A DNA stretch of 64,000 bases from Corynebacterium pseudokroppenstedtii (GCF_019754945.1 NZ_JAEUWU010000004.1:248001-312000); one strand, 5' to 3'; counted from the first letter of the stretch, positions 16,266 through 26,038 are shown. Numbers and translations are program-made. Notes: generated by a model from the letters alone, not told the origin.

Positions 16266-17303
16266 ATGAGCACCTCCACACCCTCCGGCGTCTATCCCGA
16301 CCCAGCCACAACCCCCGGCAAGCACCACATTCTCCACGAGGACCGCCCCGTGTGCATCCTCGGACTAGGGCTCATTGGTGGCTCAATCATGCGCGACGTG
16401 CAAGCCCGGGGGCGGCGAGTTTTCGGATGGGATCGCACACAGTCCACAGTGACAAAAATTATCGACGACGGGTTCGACGCGTCGAACGATTGCTCGGCCG
16501 TCCTCGAACGAGCCGGGGAGGAGGACGCTCTTGTGGTGATCGCCACGCCAATGAGCACTGTGGGAACCATGCTCGACCACATCGCCCACCACGCCCCTAC
16601 CTGTGGCATTACCGACGTCGTTAGCGTGAAACAGGCCGTCATACGGGAGGTCCGCGCGCGTGGAATGCAGGACCGCTTCGTGGGTGGCCACCCCATGTCC
16701 GGAACAAGCCACAACGGGTGGGACGCGTCTCAGACGGGTTTGTTTACTGGCGCTCCGTGGGTTGTCACTTTCGATAATGCCCCCACAGACGACAGTGATG
16801 GCGGCCGGTGGCTGCGCGAATGGATGAGCGTGGTGAACCTCGCCTACGACGTCGGAGCCGAGGTCATCCCGGCGCGGGCTCAGTCTCATGATGCGGCTGT
16901 TGCTCGAATTTCTCATTTGCCGCACGTGTTGGCTGACGCTCTAGCGGTGGCTGGCGACAAAGGGGGCGCGCTGGCATTGTCACTGGCTGCAGGCTCTTTC
17001 CGCGATGGAACGCGCGTCGCCGGTTCGGATCCTGGACTGACCGAGGCCATGTGCGAGAACAACGTGGAGGAGGTTCTCCGCGCCATTGAGGAAGTCCAAA
17101 CCATGTTGGACGAGGCCCGGGCGAGTTTGAGGGCGACGCCACCCACCGTCGCGGAACTGGCCGACGCTGGCCACCGGTCACGCATTCGGTACGAAGCTCG
17201 CACGGGGAAACGACCGGTTCTCCGGCTGCACCCCGGTGATGCAGGCTGGGTGGATCAACTTAAACAAGCCGAAAACCTCGGCGCGCGTATCGAAGTCTTC
17301 TAG
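16266..17303 (+). CDS. tyrA: Prephenate dehydrogenase
   Basis: A 345-residue NAD(P)-dependent dehydrogenase of tyrosine synthesis. The Rossmann motif GLGLIGGS is at about residue 33. Conserved GGHPMSGTSHNGWDA and SHLPHVLADALA carry the substrate-binding His and Arg region typical of TyrA. There is no C-terminal ACT domain. In corynebacteria tyrosine can arise via arogenate or 4-hydroxyphenylpyruvate; an aromatic aminotransferase is encoded at 22834. A short GC-rich palindrome (TAGGCC/GGCCTA) follows the stop. Confidence 0.9.
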   Translation: MSTSTPSGVYPDPATTPGKHHILHEDRPVCILGLGLIGGSIMRDVQARGRRVFGWDRTQSTVTKIIDDGFDASNDCSAVLERAGEEDALVVIATPMSTVGTMLDHIAHHAPTCGITDVVSVKQAVIREVRARGMQDRFVGGHPMSGTSHNGWDASQTGLFTGAPWVVTFDNAPTDDSDGGRWLREWMSVVNLAYDVGAEVIPARAQSHDAAVARISHLPHVLADALAVAGDKGGALALSLAAGSFRDGTRVAGSDPGLTEAMCENNVEEVLRAIEEVQTMLDEARASLRATPPTVAELADAGHRSRIRYEARTGKRPVLRLHPGDAGWVDQLKQAENLGARIEVF

Positions 17304-17343
17304 GCCGGGGCCTATTCACCGCTACGGCGGGAGCCTGCGCCCA

Positions 17344-18870
<1,527 letters not shown>

Positions 18871-18875
18871 TCATC

Positions 18876-21002
18876 GTGGAAAAGAATGATTCCTCCACCA
18901 ATGTGACCCCTGAATTACGTCACAATCACCACAATGGTTCGCGCAACGTGGCACTACAGCGAGCAACATCAACTCGAGAATTCACTCTTCGGACTGTCAT
19001 TCTCGGTGGCTTAATTACACTGGTTTTCACCGCAGCAAATGTATACCTCGGACTCAAAGTCGGGCTCACTTTTGCTACATCGATTCCCGCGGCTGTCATT
19101 TCAATGGCGATTTTGCGGAATTTTAAAGATCACACCATCGCAGAAAACAATATTGTTCAAACCATTGCTTCTGCAGCCGGAACATTATCGGCCATCATTT
19201 TCGTACTCCCGGGGCTAGTTATGATCGGTTGGTGGTCAGGTTTTCCGTATTGGGAAACGGCCGCCTTGTGCGCAATTGGCGGCATTTTGGGCGTCATGTA
19301 TTCAATTCCTCTACGCCGTGCCCTTGTCACCCACTCTGATCTCCCTTATCCCGAGGGTGTCGCAGCAGCGGAAGTCCTGAAAGTAGGAGATACTCACGCA
19401 CGTAATTCCGATAGCAACGCTAAATCCCCTTCAGCGCCCTCATCCACCGACGTTTCTGGGCCGACGTCCTCATCAACGGTAGATGAAAACCGCATGGGGC
19501 TGCGAATGATCATCCTGGGTGGCTTAGCGTCGGGTGGCTATGCATTGCTCGCCGCCCTAAAGGCCGTAGCATCAGAAATTTCAGCGGCGTTCCGTGTCGG
19601 CTCAGGCGGAACAATGATTGGTGGATCGTTATCACTAGCGCTCATAGGAGTTGGTCATTTAGTGGGGCTTTCCGTCGGTTTTGCCATGGTGGTCGGGCTC
19701 ATTATCTCTTACGGTGTTCTACTGCCGTTGCGTACAGCCGGTCATATTCCTTCTGGAACTGGTGCTTCAGGGCTAGAAAGTATCGTGTCCGATTCGTTTT
19801 CTAGTGATGTTCGGTTTATCGGTGCCGGTACAATGGCCGTCGCTGCCGTGTGGACTCTTATTAAAATCATTGGGCCCATCACAAAGGGGATGAAAGATTC
19901 CTTACTATCGTCGAAAGCTCGTCATTCCGGGAAAAAAGTCGATATTACTGAACAAGACATCCCGTTCCCCGTCGTTGCGGGTGTGACGGTCTTCTCTATG
20001 ATCCCCATCGGTCTATTGCTGTGGTTGTTCGTAAAAGACACATCCATTGCACATCACACCGCTGGGCTGATTGGTATAAGTATTATTTACATCCTGCTTG
20101 TTGGTCTTGTGGTAGCAAGTATTTGCGGCTATATGGCGGGATTAATTGGAGCATCGAATTCTCCAATTTCAGGTGTAGGGATAATTGTCGTAATTTCCGC
20201 AGCTCTTCTTATTAAAGTGGCTATGGGCTCCGAGTCTAGTTCTCATTCAGATGTGTTGATTGCCTACACACTCTTTACTTCTGCCGTCGTTTTCGGTGTG
20301 GCTACGATCTCCAATGACAATCTCCAAGATCTGAAGACAGGACAGTTAGTTGGTGCCACGCCGTGGAAACAGCAGGTAGCGCTAGTCGTCGGTGTTCTTT
20401 TCGGATCTGCGATTATTCCTCCTGTACTTCAACTGATGATGTCCGGGTTCGGATTTGCCGGCGCTCCGGGAGCAGGAGACGACGCATTGGCTGCACCTCA
20501 AGCTGCATTATTGTCCTCGGTGGCACAAGGTATTTTCGGTAATTCATTGGACTGGTCATTGATTGGACTGGGCGCAGTCATCGGCGTCATCGTTGTCATC
20601 GTCAATGAGATTGTGAGCACAACTTCTCACGGCAAATACTCTTTGCCTGGTTTAGCAGTAGGAATGGGAATGTATCTGCCCAGTTCTTTGACAGTCATCA
20701 TCCCGATCGGTGCATTAATTGGGTACTTTTATAACCGTTGGGCTAAAAAACAAAGGAATCCGGAACTCGCTCGTCGGCTCGGGGTACTACTTGCCACAGG
20801 TTTGATTGTTGGCGAATCTCTTTTTGGCGTACTTAATGCCGGTATCATTGCTGCAGCAGGCAACAGTGACGTTTTGGCAATTGTTCCCGATGGGTGGGAG
20901 ACAGGGGCAACGATCTGCGGCGTTATCCTCTTCGTCGTGTGTATCGGGTACGCCTACCACTATTCACGAACTCTGATGCGCCGGTCATCCACCCGAAAAT
21001 AG
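18876..21002 (+). CDS. OPT-family oligopeptide/metal-chelate transporter
   Basis: A 708-residue integral membrane protein with about 16 hydrophobic segments. The N-terminal STREFTLRTVILGGLITLVF followed by ANVYLGLKVGLTFATSIPAA, and SDLPYPEGVAAAEVLKVG, are diagnostic of the bacterial OPT family (YSL-like branch). The GTG start at 18876 has GGAAGAAAG upstream. The first 30 residues are polar with a His-rich patch (RHNHHNGS). Substrates of bacterial OPT proteins include peptides and possibly iron chelates; none can be assigned. Codon use is less GC-rich than the neighbours. Confidence 0.88.
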   Translation: MEKNDSSTNVTPELRHNHHNGSRNVALQRATSTREFTLRTVILGGLITLVFTAANVYLGLKVGLTFATSIPAAVISMAILRNFKDHTIAENNIVQTIASAAGTLSAIIFVLPGLVMIGWWSGFPYWETAALCAIGGILGVMYSIPLRRALVTHSDLPYPEGVAAAEVLKVGDTHARNSDSNAKSPSAPSSTDVSGPTSSSTVDENRMGLRMIILGGLASGGYALLAALKAVASEISAAFRVGSGGTMIGGSLSLALIGVGHLVGLSVGFAMVVGLIISYGVLLPLRTAGHIPSGTGASGLESIVSDSFSSDVRFIGAGTMAVAAVWTLIKIIGPITKGMKDSLLSSKARHSGKKVDITEQDIPFPVVAGVTVFSMIPIGLLLWLFVKDTSIAHHTAGLIGISIIYILLVGLVVASICGYMAGLIGASNSPISGVGIIVVISAALLIKVAMGSESSSHSDVLIAYTLFTSAVVFGVATISNDNLQDLKTGQLVGATPWKQQVALVVGVLFGSAIIPPVLQLMMSGFGFAGAPGAGDDALAAPQAALLSSVAQGIFGNSLDWSLIGLGAVIGVIVVIVNEIVSTTSHGKYSLPGLAVGMGMYLPSSLTVIIPIGALIGYFYNRWAKKQRNPELARRLGVLLATGLIVGESLFGVLNAGIIAAAGNSDVLAIVPDGWETGATICGVILFVVCIGYAYHYSRTLMRRSSTRK

Positions 21003-21341
21003 TAAGACAGCAGCACCCTCCATAAAGGGGTAAAGCTAATAATTAGCGCGGTTAGGGTAGATCAGCCCTAACCTACGGTAGCGAAGGTAGAAAAGTGCAG
21101 GTTACCGCATTTCCATAGGTGCGGTACTAGTTTTTTCAGAAAAATCAATCCGCAACGCCGCGAAATGATCGATTTACCATCTGCTTATTTTCCAGATCTA
21201 GTTGCAGCACACTCGGAGATGACTTAGCCTGCAAATTATCCCCTGAACCACGGAGATCGTTCATGAAAAGGGGTACGCCCCAGACCGATGAACAACCTCC
21301 ACTCTGAGCTTGTACCTAGAGCTCTCCCGAAAGGACACACG
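21003..21341. other. Intergenic region with inverted repeat
   Basis: About 340 bases with no gene. An inverted repeat at 21050-21073 has arms GGTTAGGG and CCCTAACC with an 8-base spacer; it could be an operator or a weak terminator of the OPT gene. A ribosome site GAAAGGA at 21328 serves the next gene. Confidence 0.4.
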
Positions 21342-21743
21342 ATGGACTTCCTTCTCCAAATCAACGAAATCACGCAAGGACCGATCAAGGATCTCCTCGT
21401 GGAGGTCAACAACGTGGGTCTACCCGCACCTGCACCTGCTTCTGCCCCAGAACCTCCCACGTTTAATGTCAATTTCCCCGAGCAGGTTGGTGATTTTGCA
21501 CCTCATTTCCAAGTAACGACGGGTGACATTAATATGCCACTATCTGGAGATACCGGCGACATCAACATGCCATTGTCAGGAAACGTTGGTGACATCAATA
21601 CGCCGCTGTCCGGCGACCTCTCCGGTGACATGCCCCTGTCTAACAACAACCTGCCACTCTCTGGGGATACAGGTGATATCAACCTACCTCTGAGCGGCAA
21701 TATCGCACCGAGTATCGGTGGGGACACCGGTGGAGCCAGCTAA
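21342..21743 (+). CDS. Short repeat protein with GDI-x-PLSG units
   Basis: A 133-residue protein with start ATG 21342 behind GAAAGGA. Residues 1-26 form a possible amphipathic helix (MDFLLQINEITQGPIKDLLV), then a Pro/Ala linker. From about residue 62 there are five to six imperfect repeats of GDINMPLSGDT or GNV. The tail is Gly/Ser-rich. There is no Sec signal peptide or TM segment. I do not recognise the family. Its size and lack of a signal recall the leaderless outer-membrane proteins of corynebacteria, but the repeat is different. A strong hairpin terminator lies 200 bp downstream. Confidence 0.6.
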   Translation: MDFLLQINEITQGPIKDLLVEVNNVGLPAPAPASAPEPPTFNVNFPEQVGDFAPHFQVTTGDINMPLSGDTGDINMPLSGNVGDINTPLSGDLSGDMPLSNNNLPLSGDTGDINLPLSGNIAPSIGGDTGGAS

Positions 21744-21944
21744 CAGATCTCTTCCCTCTATAAGCGATGAACAAATAGACCACTCACTACGTCATATAAC
21801 TGGTGATATCGCTCCCCGCTCAAAGCTGGTCCTTACTTAGTAGAGTGAAAACCACCTACCAAGAAGAGCAGTTCACGCCGGGGACGGTCATTTGTTTTTA
21901 GTACGAGATGCGTGGGCATTGGTTTTCACTTATTGAAATGACTT

Positions 21945-21988
21945 AAGCCTGAATTATGTCTTATATCTACGAGACATAATTCAGGCTT
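21945..21988 (+). terminator. Strong hairpin terminator
   Basis: Perfect 17-bp inverted repeat AAGCCTGAATTATGTCT with a 10-base loop, followed by GTATCTTTT. Most likely ends the transcript of the PLSG-repeat gene. Confidence 0.6.
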
Positions 21989-22206
21989 GTATCTTTTATA
22001 CAGTAAATACTGACATTGTCACTGAGAGAGCACGATTCTTTATGTAGCCCCCTTTGGTCGGACTTCACATCAAACGAAGCTTGCCTTTTTACATCGCCGT
22101 TTACTTGTGCGGCAATTGCGGCCCCGAACGAATCGCAGGCCCCGAGTTCACAGCGCCCGTCCTGAGTCTAAATAGGGCCGTTAAAAGCTGTCTGCTACAG
22201 CTAAAA

Positions 22207-22234
22207 ACCCTCGCCGGTGTACACCGGCGAGGGT
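22207..22234 (-). terminator. Terminator of tRNA-Arg
   Basis: A 28-base perfect palindrome (half site ACCCTCGCCGGTGT), followed on the minus strand by TTTTT. It lies directly downstream of tRNA-Arg. Confidence 0.75.
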
Positions 22235-22240
22235 CCGCTG

Positions 22241-22313
22241 TGCGCCCGAAGGGATTCGAACCCCCAACCTTCTGATCCGTAGTCAGATGCTCTATCCGTT
22301 GAGCTACGGGCGC
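22241..22313 (-). tRNA. tRNA-Arg (anticodon ACG)
   Basis: 73 bases on the minus strand. Acceptor GCGCCCG/CGGGCGC, D arm AGCTCAACGGATAGAGC, anticodon loop CTACGGA giving ACG, T loop GGTTCGAATCC. A34 is the substrate of TadA encoded at 15203. Confidence 0.95.
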
Positions 22314-22445
22314 AACAGGGAGATATATTACACAGCAGCAGCCAGACCCCCAAATTCATTTATTTATCAGGAAAAATAGAGCGCACAGGCCCGAAGAAAT
22401 CGCAGTTAAACCGTTGCTTTATACCCAGTGGTACACAATCGGGAA

Positions 22446-22477
22446 AGCGCCTACTCCACAAAAGTGAAGTAGGCGCT
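22446..22477 (-). terminator. Terminator of tRNA-Ser(GCT)
   Basis: Inverted repeat AGCGCCTACT / AGTAGGCGCT with inner CAC/GTG pairing, followed on the minus strand by TTTCCC. Confidence 0.65.
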
Positions 22478-22488
22478 GATATCAATGG

Positions 22489-22573
22489 CGGAGGTGAAAG
22501 GATTTGAACCTTCGGACCCTTGCGAGTCAACTCCTTAGCAGGGAGCCCCATTCGGCCGCTCTGGCACACCTCC
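22489..22573 (-). tRNA. tRNA-Ser (anticodon GCT)
   Basis: About 85 bases, class II. Acceptor GGAGGTG/CACCTCC, anticodon loop CTGCTAA giving GCT, long variable arm, T loop GGTTCAAATCC. Confidence 0.93.
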
Positions 22574-22833
22574 AGCGAAAATCACGGCAAACGATGTCGA
22601 TCTTGAACAGTTTCCACTGATGAAGAAACGACACGGCTGTCGCGAATTCCGTAGGCGATACTACACGGGACCAAGTAGAGAAGACAAACACCACTACCTA
22701 CGACGTCAACACGCGAGCACCTACTCGACGGCACTAACAAGAACCATCACAACCCCCGACATTTCTCCAGCGACCGCCACCATACTTTTGTGCCACTTTT
22801 GCGCCGCATAATTCCCCGCTTACCATTACAAGA

Positions 22834-23904
22834 ATGATCCGCCCCGACTTAGACCAACTTCCCACATATACGCCCGGTAAAAAAGCCGACGATGCCCTGG
22901 TCCTAGCCAGTAACGAAACCTCTGAGCCACCGCTCCCCGCCGCGATTGAAGCGATTACATCCGCAGCCCACACCCTCAACCGCTACCCTCACATGGCGAC
23001 TTCGCCTTTACATCACGCGATCGCCGATCTCCACGGGGTCACCATTAATGAAGTGGCTATCGGATGTGGATCCTCCTCGCTTCTCCAGCAGCTAATTCTG
23101 GCCACCTGTAAGGACGGAGACGAAACACTATTCGCGTGGAGATCGTTCGAGGCATACCCCATCCTCAGCAGAATCGCCGGAGCCACCCCTGTCGCGGTCC
23201 CACTCGATGGCCACCATCGCCACGACCTCGACGCCATGGCCGATGCCATCACCGACAAAACGTCGCTCATTATCTTATGTAACCCCAATAACCCGACGGG
23301 GACACTTGTTACAGAGGACGAACTAGAAGCCTTCTTCGCCCGCGTACCCGATCGCATCACTGTGTGTATCGACGAGGCATACCTGGATTACACCGACGAC
23401 GACCTCACGCCGGATTCACTGGGCCTTGTACGGCGGCACCCCAACGTTTGCTTCGCTCGGACGTTCTCTAAGTGTTATGGACTGGCCGGCGTACGTGTTG
23501 GTTACATGATTGGGTCTCCAGAGATCACTAGCGCACTCAACCGCACCCAGGTCCCATTCTCGGTGAGCACGCTCGCCCACGACGCTGCAATCGCGTGCCT
23601 CAACAGCCCTGAGAGTAAAGCTGAGCGAGTCTCGAGGACGATTCCGCAGCGCCATCGCCTGCGCGACTTCCTAATTAAGGAATTCGTCCACTCCTCGCGG
23701 TGGAATCTGACCGAGGCTGACGTTCCAGAGTCCCAAGCGAACTTCGTCTGGTTAACCCTTGGGGACCAATCCGACGAATTCACGGAGGCGTTGGCGAAGG
23801 AACATATCCTTGTCCGGTGCTTCAGTGGTGACGGAGTGCGGATCACCGTCACGAATGCCGAGGAGACCGATCAGCTCATCAATACCCTTCGGTCTATTGC
23901 GTAG
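22834..23904 (+). CDS. pat: Aromatic amino acid / histidinol-phosphate-type aminotransferase
   Basis: A 356-residue fold-type I PLP aminotransferase of the HisC family. Landmarks are LASNETSEPPLP, NPNNPTGT, CIDEAYLDY and the Schiff-base lysine in ARTFSKCYGLAGVRVGY. The length, the single-gene setting away from a his operon and the N-terminus match corynebacterial Pat, the aromatic aminotransferase that makes Phe and Tyr from their keto acids. HisC activity cannot be excluded. A small hairpin (GTCCC/GGGAC, 23971) ends the transcript. Confidence 0.8.
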   Translation: MIRPDLDQLPTYTPGKKADDALVLASNETSEPPLPAAIEAITSAAHTLNRYPHMATSPLHHAIADLHGVTINEVAIGCGSSSLLQQLILATCKDGDETLFAWRSFEAYPILSRIAGATPVAVPLDGHHRHDLDAMADAITDKTSLIILCNPNNPTGTLVTEDELEAFFARVPDRITVCIDEAYLDYTDDDLTPDSLGLVRRHPNVCFARTFSKCYGLAGVRVGYMIGSPEITSALNRTQVPFSVSTLAHDAAIACLNSPESKAERVSRTIPQRHRLRDFLIKEFVHSSRWNLTEADVPESQANFVWLTLGDQSDEFTEALAKEHILVRCFSGDGVRITVTNAEETDQLINTLRSIA

Positions 23905-23970
23905 AGCCCTCCATGCGTTCTAGCGTGCGGAGTTTTCCGTGCGAAAACCCTGCAAAGCCCCTGCAAGAAC

Positions 23971-23990
23971 GTCCCGCACAGGGACATTTT
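23971..23990 (+). terminator. Short terminator after pat
   Basis: Stem GTCCC / GGGAC with loop GCACA, then ATTTTAT. Confidence 0.5.
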
Positions 23991-24291
23991 ATGTCAGCAC
24001 TTTCGGTCAGTCGCCGGATGCGCACCTATTAAACACCCCCAATATAGGGGCAAATGTAACAGTGTGAAAGAATCAACAGATTTAGCTAGCTACCCACTCA
24101 CTGTCTTCAACATAAAACTCGGTTCGATCCCAGCTTAAATGGATTTTTGCCCAAAAATACTTAACATCTGCAGCCATGCAGTCGCTAACTTGGACGGCTC
24201 AAATCCGCGAGATTCGGTTAACAGAAGGTGAAATAATCCCAGTTCTCCTTTCTTTTAACTTGTCACCCTCGTAAGTTATGGAACGGTAAGC

Positions 24292-24351
24292 CTGATGAGA
24301 CTGACCGATCCTCTCCCGCCAGCGGGAAGACGGTTCCACAGTCCTCATCAG
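24292..24351 (+). promoter_or_regulatory. Multi-segment 5' leader hairpin
   Basis: CTGATGAG...CTCATCAG outer stem, extended by CTG/CAG across a bulge, then ACCG/CGGT, then TCCCG/CGGGA closed by CCAG. It ends about 40 bases before the start codon at 24392 and may stabilise or control the mRNA. Inferred from pairing only. Confidence 0.5.
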
Positions 24352-24391
24352 CTAGCGACAACACTTTGTCTACATCCCTGGAAGGATTGTT

Positions 24392-24649
24392 ATGTCCGCT
24401 TTTTCCTACGCCGCAGAGGCAGCGCAGGCCGCTTCCGATTCCGCATCTTCCGCTTCTGACGCTGCTTCCTCCGCTGCATCGACGGCTAGCGAGCATGCTT
24501 CGTCTGCTTCCGACGCCGCTTCGTCTGCTAGCGAGCACGCCAGCAGCTTCTTCGACGGCTTCAACATCAACACCCTGACCAGCCTCATCGGCTCAGCCAC
24601 CACCCTGGCTTCCGCAATCATGGGCCTGGTCAAGGGCCTCGCTGGCTAA
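24392..24649 (+). CDS. Small Ala/Ser-rich surface-type protein, no signal peptide
   Basis: An 85-residue protein with an Ala/Ser/Asp repeat region (several ASDAASSA and SEHASS units, residues 8-52) followed by an amphipathic C-terminus (FDGFNINTLTSLIGSATTLA, then IMGLVKGLAG). It starts behind AAGGAT. It has no Sec signal, which fits the corynebacterial PorA/PorH pattern of small secreted channel proteins lacking leaders. No close family match is recognised. A terminator follows at once, so it is its own transcription unit, with a structured leader upstream. Confidence 0.65.
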   Translation: MSAFSYAAEAAQAASDSASSASDAASSAASTASEHASSASDAASSASEHASSFFDGFNINTLTSLIGSATTLASAIMGLVKGLAG

Positions 24650-24666
24650 AAGATTTACGTGCCGTG

Positions 24667-24688
24667 AAAGACCCCCATGGGGTCTTTT
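24667..24688 (+). terminator. Rho-independent terminator
   Basis: Stem AAAGACCCC / GGGGTCTTT with loop CAT, then T. Ends the transcript of the 85-residue protein. Confidence 0.8.
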
Positions 24689-24846
24689 GCGCGCTTGTAC
24701 GAGCAGGCAGATAGCCAGTCAAAACAGTGACGGCCCCTGCCAACGCCTAATACAGCACGACACGTTTTCGACGTCGATAAGTTTCCCCCTACGTTGTGGT
24801 TGCTCCATCCGTCGTCGACAAAACTCATCACACCTGGAGGAAAGAC

Positions 24847-24993
24847 ATGGGTGCAGATACCAACCCGAACGCATATCAGCCACTCGATCCGCCGAACGAT
24901 CCATACCCAGCATTTCACTGGATCACGGAAATTGGACCATACCTCATCGAAGCTGCTAACTCGATGATCGGCTTCGCACTCGGAAGGCTCTAA
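24847..24993 (+). CDS. PorA-like 48-residue protein, no signal peptide
   Basis: Starts at ATG 24847 behind a strong GGAGGAAAG site; the upstream extension of the frame is not used. Residues 1-18 are Pro/Asn/Asp-rich, and residues 22-48 form one amphipathic/hydrophobic helix (FHWITEIGPYLIEAANSMIG and then FALGRL). Size and design resemble C. glutamicum PorA (45 residues), but there is no sequence identity I can rely on. It is separated by two bases from the secreted protein gene that follows, so the two are translationally coupled. Confidence 0.6.
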   Translation: MGADTNPNAYQPLDPPNDPYPAFHWITEIGPYLIEAANSMIGFALGRL

Positions 24994-24995
24994 GA

Positions 24996-25592
24996 ATGAA
25001 CTTCTTCACGTCAAAGATTTCCCGTATCGCAGCTGGAACCTTGGCAGCTACCGCCGTCGTTGCCGGGTCCGCCACGCCAGCAATGGCATCAAGCGCCGAC
25101 TGGCCCTCACGCTGGTGGGATCCTTCAAACGTTATCGAGTCCCCGGTCAACCCTGACCACGCCGAAGGCTCCTTGAACAACGTTTCCTTCACCAACGAGG
25201 CCGACGGAAGCCACACTGTCAAGGCAAAGAGCGGCGCTACCGTCAAGGTCAAGGCCGACGGCACCGGCTTCACCGCCGGACAGTACTACACCGTCCGTGC
25301 AGGACTGGTGAAGTCCACCGAGACCAGCAACATCGTGGTCTACACCTGGCAGACCTACCGTGCTACCCAGGACGGCAAGATCAACATCGACCTCGGTATC
25401 AAGTCGCCTAACAGCATCCAGCCCGGCGAGAAGGTTATCGGGACGGTCAACGTCTACAACGCCAACGATGTGCGCCAGGACGGACGTCCTCAGAAGACCG
25501 ATAGCAAGTGCGCGTTGATGTGTGAGCGTGTGGCTCCTCTTGCGGCACACAGCGACTTCAACGACGCTAACTCCACTCTTTCCTACAACTAG
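24996..25592 (+). CDS. Secreted protein with Sec signal peptide, beta-rich
   Basis: A 198-residue protein. The N-terminus is a clear signal peptide: a positive KISRIAAG, a hydrophobic TLAATAVVAGSATP and a cleavage site after AMA-SSA. The mature part is beta-strand rich with VTVNVYNA-like segments (DGSHTVKAKSGATVKVKADG, TVRAGLVKSTETSNIVVYTW), suggesting an Ig-like or jelly-roll fold. It has only one pair of cysteines (CALMC). It lies in the middle of the tiny-protein locus and is coupled to the 48-residue protein. A surface partner or chaperone of those proteins is plausible, but unproven. Confidence 0.75.
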   Translation: MNFFTSKISRIAAGTLAATAVVAGSATPAMASSADWPSRWWDPSNVIESPVNPDHAEGSLNNVSFTNEADGSHTVKAKSGATVKVKADGTGFTAGQYYTVRAGLVKSTETSNIVVYTWQTYRATQDGKINIDLGIKSPNSIQPGEKVIGTVNVYNANDVRQDGRPQKTDSKCALMCERVAPLAAHSDFNDANSTLSYN

Positions 25593-25601
25593 TTTCCTCT
25601 G

Positions 25602-25630
25602 ATCCCCTCCATGGGGATGGGGGTTTTACG
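25602..25630 (+). terminator. Rho-independent terminator
   Basis: Stem ATCCCC / GGGGAT with loop TCCAT, followed after a G-run by TTTT. Confidence 0.6.
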
Positions 25631-25644
25631 ACGAAAGGTCACTC

Positions 25645-25752
25645 ATGCCTACTGGTCAGCAGCCTTTTCCCGGTTACTTTGACGAAGATGCAGCCCGCTA
25701 CGCTGTGAACATCGTCGAGTTCATCCTGGACACGATCGGTAAGTTCGTCTAA
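25645..25752 (+). CDS. 35-residue PorA-like peptide gene
   Basis: A very short gene that fits between two terminators. ATG 25645 follows CGAAAGG. The product begins MPTGQQPFPGYFDEDAARYA and ends in an amphipathic helix NIVEFILDTIGKFV. It has no signal peptide. Its design (Pro-rich head, aromatic residues, one helix) matches the 48-residue protein at 24847. It is followed after 41 bp by another small gene with the same ribosome-site style. Length alone makes it uncertain; the context makes it likely. Confidence 0.6.
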   Translation: MPTGQQPFPGYFDEDAARYAVNIVEFILDTIGKFV

Positions 25753-25793
25753 AAACACGACGTTCTTCCAGCTACCCGTACGAAAGGGATCCC

Positions 25794-25979
25794 ATGAATT
25801 TCGATTACTCCCAGGCAGCCGACGCAGCAGCGTCCACCATGGACGACACTGTTAACTCCGGTTCCAAGGCCGGAGATCTTGCCGGACAGATCGACGCCAA
25901 CACCATTGCAGGCTGGGTCGGAGACCTCTCCGGACTCGCCTCCAACATCATCAAGCTCGTTGGCGCGCTTATCAAGTAA
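25794..25979 (+). CDS. 61-residue PorH/PorA-like protein, no signal peptide
   Basis: Starts at ATG 25794 behind AAAGGGA. Residues 1-35 are polar with Ala and Asp (MNFDYSQAADAAASTMDD); residues 36-61 form an amphipathic helix (ANTIAGWVGDLSGLASNIIK and then LVGALIK). No Sec signal. It is the last gene of the locus and is followed by a strong terminator at 26039. Size (61) is close to C. glutamicum PorH (57). Function as part of a small-subunit channel is inferred. Confidence 0.62.
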   Translation: MNFDYSQAADAAASTMDDTVNSGSKAGDLAGQIDANTIAGWVGDLSGLASNIIKLVGALIK

Positions 25980-26038
25980 TACGCTTAATAAGTAATCGTG
26001 TGAGCGTTGCTTTTATCCTTTCCAGCGCTCACCACTCA

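Larger units (their letters stand above)
21744..22240. other. Intergenic region with strong hairpin
   Basis: About 500 bases without a supported gene. It holds the hairpin at 21945-21988 and the tRNA-Arg terminator at 22207-22234. The only sizeable frame (22054-22275) runs into the tRNA gene and is rejected. Confidence 0.5.
23905..24391. other. Intergenic region and structured leader of small-protein locus
   Basis: About 490 bases without a gene. It contains the pat terminator (23971), a CCCC/GGGG mini-dyad around AATATA at 24037-24050, and an elaborate leader hairpin at 24292-24351 just before the first small-protein gene. Confidence 0.45.

Noticed and set aside
22054-22275. Frame running into the tRNA-Arg gene
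   Set aside because: Overlaps the tRNA; no ribosome site.
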